A DNA stretch of 64,000 nt from CBDAUN01 sp965214875 (GTDB lineage: Bacteria; Pseudomonadota; Gammaproteobacteria; Arenicellales; JAJDZL01), in contig OZ243980.1 in NCBI GenBank assembly GCA_965214875.1, positions 1,178,001 through 1,242,000 of the forward strand, written 5' to 3'. Position 1 is the first letter of the stretch. Every line of letters begins with the position of its first letter. Both the position numbers and the translations under genes were made by a program. Positions 33,222 to 40,383 of this stretch are shown here, piece after piece. The notes beneath the pieces were generated by a model. That model saw only the letters and a list, made by a program, of their open reading frames with translations. It did no database searches and was not told the DNA's origin.

Positions 33222-36191
33222 CTATTGCGACTCCTTCAAGGGGTTGATGCCAAAGGTTGCCCCTTCTGTTTTTTCGATCAATATTAAGTCAAATCCTACT
33301 CGACGTAGACTTTCACGTCCAATGTGCAGACCCAGCCCACGTCCTCCAGGCTTTCTGCTGAATCCAAACTCAAAAATTGCTTCTCGGTCGCGAATGTTAA
33401 TGCCTGGACCGGTATCGGAGACAAGCCAAGCCCCCTCGGCTTCATCAAGTGTAACAGTGCGTTCCTTTTCGGGATTTTGTTGTGAAAGCCAAAAAATCGC
33501 GTTATCCATTAAATTGACGAAAACAGGGTAAAAACTCGAAGGGTAGCCCTCGAGTTTAGCGTTTCTAAACGATTTAGTGGCTTTCAATGTAGTGTGATGG
33601 CGTAAAAGACGTGCCTCGAATAATTCTGCCAGAAAGTCCTTGATCTGTGAACCGCGAATCATAACAGGTTTTCTGTATAGTCGACGTTGCAATGGCGTGA
33701 AAAGTGTAAGATAGCCATCGAGATGATCAAAACTTGTTCGAATACTCAAATAAAGATTCTGCAGTTCTTCGTTAACGTCAGCCCAAGCCTTCAGACGACG
33801 TAGTGCGTTACGAATTGATCTGATCGTTGCTGAAAATTCATGATTGATTATCTCAATCGCCATTCCCAACTGCACCAGCTGAGCATCAACTTCTGCTTCT
33901 TCCTCCAGCAAAAGATTCCGTTGTTCTATAGCTATTATTTGATCTACGGTAGAGTTTTTTCCGGTTACATCTAAGGTTTGAAGTTCCTCCAAAATCGAGC
34001 TCAGCAGAGATTCTTGCTCTTCCATAGCGTCGCGGACTCGATTCTCCAATGCATCCCTAGTTTGAACGAACTGCTCGTCAGACATTCCGTCGACTTCCGT
34101 TCGCTGAAAGTCGCTCAGTACCGCACGAAATTCCAACTCCACGTTTTTCAGTGATTGCTGTGCCGTTTTTCGCGCGTCAATAGCAATTCTGTCCGCTAGC
34201 TCTCTAATCGCCCGGCTGGAAGTCTCAGTGGCCGCGCGAGCTTCTCGCCCAAGATCGTTGAGTGATTCTTCGGTCCGTAGGCGTCGAGTGATTGCAGACT
34301 TGGCTTTCTGTGATTCCTCGCTGATCAAGTTTTCTATCAATTCGTAAGTCGGTCGAAAGACATTATCTTGAAGAGCTGAAAATTCGTGAAGATATGCGTT
34401 CCAATCGCGGTGCATGGTTTTGCTCAGTCCAATCCGAGGACGCGACACACGAAATTCCGCCTCAAGCTCGCGAATTGCGGATTTAGCTTTACGCTCAATT
34501 TCGATAATTTTGACAGCGGCGGTCTCGTGATCTGCTATGGATCTGGTTGCTTTGAGTTGCTTCTCAATTTGATCCGTTAAACTTAAGACCTTTTCTTGAG
34601 GCGTATTTTTCTGCAGTTCTAAAAAGAAATTTTCTAAATCGGTTTGGAAGTTCTTCTTTTTCTGGCGAACAAGTTGCTCTCGATGCTTTCTTGCTATGTT
34701 TTCCCTGGATAGTTCGGCTTTGCGTGAATCAAAAATGCCCGCATGCATTCCCTCAGATCGAAAAAAGTCTGCGGCAATTTGCACAAAAAAGTTCTGGAGG
34801 ATCGATCGGAATTGACGATAGGCCTTGTTTTCCTGAAATCCCTCGCGTCCTGCTTTTTCCTTTAAATCGCTGTTGTTTTCTGCATCAATTTCGATGGTTC
34901 CAAACATTTTTCTATGCGAGAAGTAGTAATAAGAAGCACTCTTTGTTCTTCTGAACTCGATGTCGAGCCAGTCGTAGTCTGTGTTGCCATACGGCTGAAT
35001 TCGGATGCCATTTCGGTAAATGTAGAGCCCGCCAATTTTTTCAGTTTTTTGCGACAGCTTGGCGTGATCTTCATACGGGATAGTTGAGTGTCTGTTTTCG
35101 CCTTCGAATGCTGCGAAATGTATGTGGAAAGGGCCGCAATCTGTCCTTGTAACTTGACTTCCTGTCCAAGAAATAATGTGATCGTGAATTAGCTCACCAT
35201 ATATAGACACCTCGCCTTTGAATTGACCGGATTCATCAAATCGACCGTGGATGTGGTGGTCTGTGTTTTCGAATTCCTCTGGGGTGAAGAATTCATCCTG
35301 ACCAATTAAGTCATCAAATAGTTCGTTTGTTTTATGATCTCGAAAAGCGGTGCGAAGCACACTGTTGGAATTTGGTTTCATTGTGTTGGTGAAACCTAGC
35401 AATGCTTTTTTGAGGGGTGTGGCCTTTTTCAAGGCTAAACCCCTACTTGTCGACCGATCACCATCGATGTCTTCTGACAACAGCTGTGATGCCGGTTTGA
35501 TTACAAAGTGGGTTCCATGCCCAAATCCTTTCAAAGACATTTTTGGCAGGTAGGAGTCAATTGTCTCTGGGACAACATCAAACTCATCCAATTCATCAAG
35601 GATGCTGTCAGCCAGCCGCTTTTCGACTCCGATGTTGTTTCCGATTTCTTTAACAGTGGTGCGAAATTGATCCACTAGATCTAGAATGTTTTGTCGTGAA
35701 GGTAGATCGCCCGCAGGAAAGGTGCGTAATGGGATTTGAATTTCCTCGAGATTAACGTTCGCCCATTCAAAAATTCCCCAATTAATAAATGCGACTGTGA
35801 GTTGCGCTTCTGCATCTATGATTTTCGGGCGAGTGAGAACCAAAATTTGTGGTCCAATCGTGGCGATGGCGAGCCTTCCAATACCCTTTTCCCCAAGCAT
35901 GGGACGAGGTTGTTTATCAGGGTCTGCAGGTGGTGGAGATCGAGTCTGGTCGAATTTGCTGTCAGTCCCTATCGTTAGCCACCGAGTAACGAAGTCATCC
36001 TTGCTCATTCCGATACCATCGTCCCTAAGAACGAAAATATTTTCCAGGCGATAGTAGTCAATCTCAACATTGTCCGCATAGGCATCATGAGCATTCTTAA
36101 ACAACTCACTAATCGCAGTTGGGATACCCGCGATCTGCTGTCTCCCAAGCATGTCGAGCGTTCGGGCGCGAGTCTTGAATGTAGTTGTCAA
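33222..36191 (-). CDS. Large ATPase with two GHKL modules (Hsp90/MutL-like and histidine-kinase-like)
   Basis: A 989-residue protein with an unusual double architecture. At the N-terminus is an Hsp90/MutL-type ATPase: ELFKNAHDAYAD (29-40), DDGIGM (57-62), GEKGIGRLA (100-108). A middle part of several hundred residues is charged and coiled-coil forming (about 480-780). At the C-terminus is a histidine-kinase core: an H-box-like INHEFSATIRSIRN with H784, N-box NLMDNA (893-898), G1 DTGPGI (926-931), FEFGFS (940-945), G2 GGRGLGLHI (949-957). The TTG start overlaps the methyltransferase stop (TTGA). It likely signals to the receiver protein encoded next; trigger unknown. Confidence 0.85.
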   Translation of the reverse strand: MTTTFKTRARTLDMLGRQQIAGIPTAISELFKNAHDAYADNVEIDYYRLENIFVLRDDGIGMSKDDFVTRWLTIGTDSKFDQTRSPPPADPDKQPRPMLGEKGIGRLAIATIGPQILVLTRPKIIDAEAQLTVAFINWGIFEWANVNLEEIQIPLRTFPAGDLPSRQNILDLVDQFRTTVKEIGNNIGVEKRLADSILDELDEFDVVPETIDSYLPKMSLKGFGHGTHFVIKPASQLLSEDIDGDRSTSRGLALKKATPLKKALLGFTNTMKPNSNSVLRTAFRDHKTNELFDDLIGQDEFFTPEEFENTDHHIHGRFDESGQFKGEVSIYGELIHDHIISWTGSQVTRTDCGPFHIHFAAFEGENRHSTIPYEDHAKLSQKTEKIGGLYIYRNGIRIQPYGNTDYDWLDIEFRRTKSASYYYFSHRKMFGTIEIDAENNSDLKEKAGREGFQENKAYRQFRSILQNFFVQIAADFFRSEGMHAGIFDSRKAELSRENIARKHREQLVRQKKKNFQTDLENFFLELQKNTPQEKVLSLTDQIEKQLKATRSIADHETAAVKIIEIERKAKSAIRELEAEFRVSRPRIGLSKTMHRDWNAYLHEFSALQDNVFRPTYELIENLISEESQKAKSAITRRLRTEESLNDLGREARAATETSSRAIRELADRIAIDARKTAQQSLKNVELEFRAVLSDFQRTEVDGMSDEQFVQTRDALENRVRDAMEEQESLLSSILEELQTLDVTGKNSTVDQIIAIEQRNLLLEEEAEVDAQLVQLGMAIEIINHEFSATIRSIRNALRRLKAWADVNEELQNLYLSIRTSFDHLDGYLTLFTPLQRRLYRKPVMIRGSQIKDFLAELFEARLLRHHTTLKATKSFRNAKLEGYPSSFYPVFVNLMDNAIFWLSQQNPEKERTVTLDEAEGAWLVSDTGPGINIRDREAIFEFGFSRKPGGRGLGLHIGRESLRRVGFDLILIEKTEGATFGINPLKESQ

Positions 36192-37249
36192 GATGATGTC
36201 TCTAAATTATTCAAATGCTTGATAAAATGCCAGCCGATAATCTTCGTCAATCGTGCTGGAACCGCGTTTCCAATCTGCCGGGCCATCGATGTGAAATTAC
36301 CCTTGAAAATATAGCTTTTCGGAAAAGTTTGCAAGCATGCGGCTTCTCGAATGCTTATGGCGCGATTTTGCTCCGGGTGGCCGAAACGTCCATTCGAGTA
36401 GCTTACGCAACGTGTGGTCAGTCCTGGAGCTGGAGCATCCCATGACATGCGTCCATAAACATCGGAATAGCCTGAAAAGTTTTTGTGGCATTCGAGTCTT
36501 AAGTGGTCCGGCCAGTCGCTATGACCACCGCCTTCTGGAGTTGCTCGAATCCGCTCCAGATTGCGCACTGATAGTTTTGCGGCAACATGATTGCTTAGCT
36601 CATGGTGTTTTTCGCCTGCATAAATTCGTGGAAAACGCTCAATGCAATCTCGAACTGTGACATATGAATCATTTGAAGTGCCTGGCCCGTGGGTCGCGTT
36701 GGGGAGAGAGATTTTGCCATGCCGGCTTGCTACTAGAATGAGACGGCGACGGCTTTGGGGGACGCCATACCTCGCCAGGCGAACCGCCCGATAATCAACG
36801 CTGTAATCCAGATGGTTAAGCGAATTTAGAAATTTGCCAAAAGGTTGACTGGTTCTGTCAAGCATCTGCAACCCTGGAACATTTTCCAAAAACAATAGAT
36901 CGGGGTGACAATGATCAACTACGGCTGTAAAGTGAGAGAGTAGCGTTTTGCGTTCGTCGCGATCAAGTTCGGTTCTGTTGGTGTTAAGGCGGGTGAATGG
37001 TTGACAAGGTGCGCATGCGGTGAACAACACTAAGTTGTTGCGTTCATTTTCCATACGGTTGTGAATCGACTCGATACAAATATCCCTGATGTCTGCATGT
37101 TCAAAGTACGCTTCCGCAAAATTGGCTTTAAAGCTTGCTGCGGCATCAGCATCAAGATCAAGCGCGTACGATATTTTCATGCCTGCCGCCCGAAAGCCGC
37201 AGCTCGCGCCGCCGCAACCTGAAAAAAAATCATATACACTAACTACCAT
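36188..37249 (-). CDS. dcm: DNA (cytosine-5-)-methyltransferase
   Basis: Methylates carbon 5 of cytosine in a specific DNA site. All main motifs are present: I DFFSGCGGASCGF (7-19), IV CAPCQPF with catalytic C82, VI LENVPGL (121-127), VIII QSRRRLILVA, and X QIGNAVPARL near the end. The 353 residues include a short target-recognition region around 220-290, so the specificity cannot be read. It starts 17 bp after the AAA/nuclease gene and overlaps the GHKL ATPase gene by 4 bp. No classical restriction endonuclease is adjacent, so it probably serves the ATPase/receiver system as self-marking or is an orphan methylase recruited by it. Confidence 0.95.
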   Translation of the reverse strand: MVVSVYDFFSGCGGASCGFRAAGMKISYALDLDADAAASFKANFAEAYFEHADIRDICIESIHNRMENERNNLVLFTACAPCQPFTRLNTNRTELDRDERKTLLSHFTAVVDHCHPDLLFLENVPGLQMLDRTSQPFGKFLNSLNHLDYSVDYRAVRLARYGVPQSRRRLILVASRHGKISLPNATHGPGTSNDSYVTVRDCIERFPRIYAGEKHHELSNHVAAKLSVRNLERIRATPEGGGHSDWPDHLRLECHKNFSGYSDVYGRMSWDAPAPGLTTRCVSYSNGRFGHPEQNRAISIREAACLQTFPKSYIFKGNFTSMARQIGNAVPARLTKIIGWHFIKHLNNLETSS

Positions 37250-37266
37250 AGGATTTTCTTTCTTTG

Positions 37267-38844
37267 TCAGATAGGTTCGACTCTAATGCCAACAAGGTTG
37301 CGCTCGCTGCTGCCGAACACCAGCGCTACAAGATAAATCGGTTCGTTACGGTCGCGATACTTTTCCGCATAGCCGCGTTTGCGCATCTGCTCCATTGCCT
37401 GATCCAGTGCTTTATCCGTATCTACGCTTTCCTGTGCCGCCTTGAATTCAAGCACAAAGACCTGACCCCTGTGAAGCAGCGTCATGTCCGATCTGCCATG
37501 ACTAGATGAATCTTCCGGTCTGAGGTCCATTCCGATGGCGCGAAACGCCATGAACAGCATGCTCGCATAGTGCGCCTCGAAACGCTCTACCTCGCTTGCG
37601 TCATACCATTGATGCGGAATCCCGGACAAATAAGCCTGCAATCGCTTACCAAATCCGTCGAAATCATTCGCGGCCAGCAGGTCGCCAAGCTCCTCGCCTC
37701 TGAATTCCGCCTCGAGGCCTTGATCAGTCGCATGCTCCAGCAAACTCGCATTGAAGCTTTGACGAACTTCGCGATTCGGATAGTCAAGCGTATACAGCGT
37801 TCGGTGATTTTTACGCTCCTCACCGACTATAGTTAGGTAGCCAGATTGGAACATCAGCGCTTCAACCGTCATTTTGTCAACATCGAATGTCGACATCAGA
37901 CTTGCTCTTGTCGCTTTGTTTTCAAGCGACATGGGATTGATCTTGCGCCTTGCCAGCAAGTCGAGCAGAAACGTCGGCGATGCAGTTGCGAACCAGTGGG
38001 CCTCGAACTCGCGTCGTTTCAACACAAGCAGAACGTCGTAGGGATTGTAGACCTTGTTTTTGCCGCGCCAGCTATAGCCGTCGTACCATCTTCTGATCTC
38101 GTTGCGATCGATGCCTTCGAGTTCGTCGGCGAATGTCGTGTCGAGCTCTTCTTCGGTGAAGCCGCAGATGGTCGAATACGACGGGATAAGGCTGATGTTT
38201 TCCAGGTTGTTCAAGCCCGAAAACAGGCTCACCTTAGAGAACATGGTGATGCCGGTAACGAACACGAAGCGAACATGCTTAGCACTACCCTTGATGATGC
38301 CATAGAATCCCCGAAGGTAGTTCCGATTCGCCTTCGCCATTTCAGGGTCATCCAGCACATCAAGAATCGGCTTGTCGTGCTCGTCGACCAGCACCACGAC
38401 AGAGTGCCCGGTTTTTTCGTGCAGACGCTCAAGCACGCTGCGAAGACGTGTCGGTCCGGTCGCACACTCATCCGCGCTTGAAAGACCGTGGCGATGCTCA
38501 ATGCTTTTTAATTGCTGGATGATGTCTGTTTCCAGCTCCCCAGCTTCCGTAAACTTGCCGTCGAAACTGATCCTCGCCACAGGGTATTGCATTGACCAGT
38601 CCCAGTGGCTATGTATCGCGAGACCTCGGAACAAATCTTCGTTTCCTTCGAATAAATTCTCCAAAGTGTCCAGTAGAAGGCTTTTGCCGAATCGGCGCGG
38701 GCGTGACAGGAAATAGTGCCGCCCCTCGCTAATCAGCTGACCGATTAAACCCGTCTTGTCTACATAGTAGTAGTTATTTTCGCGAATCGTACGGAAGTCC
38801 TGGATTCCTTCCGGTAGCAGATGTCGGGTCAAATGCTGTCGCAT
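37267..38844 (-). CDS. AAA-ATPase-like protein with PD-(D/E)XK domain
   Basis: Belongs to the widespread family with an N-terminal AAA-ATPase-like domain and a C-terminal PD-(D/E)XK (PDDEXK_9) domain, function unknown. Visible motifs are YYVDKTGLI, the P-loop RPRRFGKSLLLDTL, VLVDEHDKPI (Walker B), and near the C-terminus GRSDMTLLHRGQ followed by VFVLEFKAAQ, giving the nuclease-like D...ExK. The ATG at 38844 gives 525 residues; the frame extends 16 codons further. Such genes often multiply as selfish copies, but here it is only 17 bp from dcm on the same strand, so it could supply the nuclease for the cassette. Confidence 0.85.
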   Translation of the reverse strand: MRQHLTRHLLPEGIQDFRTIRENNYYYVDKTGLIGQLISEGRHYFLSRPRRFGKSLLLDTLENLFEGNEDLFRGLAIHSHWDWSMQYPVARISFDGKFTEAGELETDIIQQLKSIEHRHGLSSADECATGPTRLRSVLERLHEKTGHSVVVLVDEHDKPILDVLDDPEMAKANRNYLRGFYGIIKGSAKHVRFVFVTGITMFSKVSLFSGLNNLENISLIPSYSTICGFTEEELDTTFADELEGIDRNEIRRWYDGYSWRGKNKVYNPYDVLLVLKRREFEAHWFATASPTFLLDLLARRKINPMSLENKATRASLMSTFDVDKMTVEALMFQSGYLTIVGEERKNHRTLYTLDYPNREVRQSFNASLLEHATDQGLEAEFRGEELGDLLAANDFDGFGKRLQAYLSGIPHQWYDASEVERFEAHYASMLFMAFRAIGMDLRPEDSSSHGRSDMTLLHRGQVFVLEFKAAQESVDTDKALDQAMEQMRKRGYAEKYRDRNEPIYLVALVFGSSERNLVGIRVEPI

Positions 38845-39547
38845 GATCGAAGACTTGATTATGAATGGAGTTTCAAGGGAGCGTCGCGACAACCTAATGT
38901 TCTTTCAGATTTTGCAGTATTTTCAATCTAGCATTTCTTCGCCGCAGGACCGGCTCCAGCATTGCCTTGCAGAACGCCGGAAATTTCATGAATGATCCGC
39001 AAACCCCAGCGTTCCTGATATTGTAGTATCACTCGCGAATATAACCAAATGGCGAGCTTCTCCTAAGAAACAAAATAGGTTTGAATCTCTTCAAATTCTT
39101 TCATTTGCGTTATTTTTCAAACTCATTTTGTTTCTATGTTGAATAAATCACGGGCTACGGCCGTATTGTTGGCTTTGTAGAAACCAAAGCTAAAACATGA
39201 CCCTGAGGTTCACGCAAGCGCTTGTTCCAATTGAACCATGCCGTCATCCCTATTTTTGCCAAAGAATGCTCATGGGATATTTTTTGGCATGTTTCGACAG
39301 AATGGCCGCATTTTCAGGCCGGCTTGTCTGTGGTGAATGTCGCGATGAGCATGAGACCGGGCGATCGGTTCTGAGATTGATCTGTCTACTGGCTATAGCC
39401 CCGGATCAGCAAGCCATTGTCCTGAATAGGAACAACAATGCTCGAATTCGGGACGGTTGATGGTTGCGAAGTGGTTTTTATGTTTGCTTGCTTGCCTGCG
39501 TTCGAATCGTCGTCGGGCAGGGCGGTGTCAAACAGGCAGTCGTTCGT
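38845..39547. other. Promoter-side spacer between cassette and dapD
   Basis: About 700 bp without a gene. dapD ends here and the AAA/nuclease gene begins here on the same strand, so the cassette promoter should lie within. It is A+T-rich around 39050-39140, where a 20-bp inverted repeat is found. The plus strand shows only short frames without domains. Confidence 0.5.
39066..39135. repeat. 20-bp inverted repeat upstream of the cassette
   Basis: The left arm 39066-39085 pairs with the right arm 39116-39135: outer AGAAACAAAAT with ATTTTGTTTCT (11 bp, perfect), one mismatch and one G-T, then GTTTGAA with TTCAAAC (7 bp, perfect), around a 30-nt loop. It lies about 220 bp upstream of the first gene of the cassette and about 410 bp after dapD. 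It could be a regulator-binding dyad, an mRNA hairpin, or the trace of a small mobile element. Confidence 0.85.
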
Positions 39548-40366
39548 CTACACCCTCAGCAATTCGTTCAAGGATGTCTTTTGCCGCGTTTTCTCATCAA
39601 CATGCTTGACGATTACCGCGCAATAAAGACTGTGGGAACCATCCGAAGCGGGCAGAGTCCCTGAAACAACGACCGACCCCGGTGGCACATGACCATAGTG
39701 GACTTCGCCAGTGGCACGATTGTAGATTTTAGTGCTCTGGCCGATGTAGACGCCCATCGAAATGACCGATCCTTCTCCAACTACGACACCTTCGACAATT
39801 TCGCTTCTCGCTCCGATAAAGCAATTGTCCTCGATCACAGTGGGCGCAGCTTGAAGCGGTTCTAGCACGCCTCCGATACCGACCCCGCCCGACAGGTGGA
39901 CTCGCTTTCCGATCTGAGCGCAGGAGCCGACGGTCGCCCAAGTATCGACCATGGTGCCATCGTCGACAAATGCGCCGATGTTGACATAGCTTGGCATCAA
40001 GACCACATCGTTGCCGATGTAGGCGCCGTGGCGCACTGTTGCAGGCGGAACGACGCGAAAGCCGCCCGCCTTGAAGTCGTCTTCGCTGTAGTCCGAGAAT
40101 TTGGTATCGACCTTGTCGTAGAACGCCGTGAACTGATCGCGCACCACTGAATTGCTCTTGATCCGGAAGGATATGAGCACGGCCTTCTTCACCCACTGAA
40201 CCGCCTCCCAGTGATCATCGGTTTTCTTGGCGGCTCGTAAAGTGCCGCGATTCAAGCCGTTCAATGCTTCTGCGACTGATTCGGAAACATCCCGAGGACA
40301 ATTTTCCGGACTCAATTCTGATCGATGTTCAAACGCATCTTCAATTCTGCTTTGCAGGTTGCTCAT
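39548..40366 (-). CDS. dapD: 2,3,4,5-tetrahydropyridine-2,6-dicarboxylate N-succinyltransferase
   Basis: Succinylates tetrahydrodipicolinate in lysine and meso-diaminopimelate synthesis. The C-terminal half is a left-handed beta-helix of hexapeptide repeats (VRHGAYIGNDVVLMPSYVNIGAFVDDGTMVDTWATVG.. region in pieces), typical of DapD, and the N-terminal helical domain is present. From the ATG at 40366 there are 272 residues, the E. coli size; AGGGA precedes it. The frame is open seven codons further upstream into glnD's end. It is the last gene of the map/glnD/dapD series. Confidence 0.97.
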   Translation of the reverse strand: MSNLQSRIEDAFEHRSELSPENCPRDVSESVAEALNGLNRGTLRAAKKTDDHWEAVQWVKKAVLISFRIKSNSVVRDQFTAFYDKVDTKFSDYSEDDFKAGGFRVVPPATVRHGAYIGNDVVLMPSYVNIGAFVDDGTMVDTWATVGSCAQIGKRVHLSGGVGIGGVLEPLQAAPTVIEDNCFIGARSEIVEGVVVGEGSVISMGVYIGQSTKIYNRATGEVHYGHVPPGSVVVSGTLPASDGSHSLYCAVIVKHVDEKTRQKTSLNELLRV

Positions 40367-40383
40367 GGTATTCCCTATGCTAT

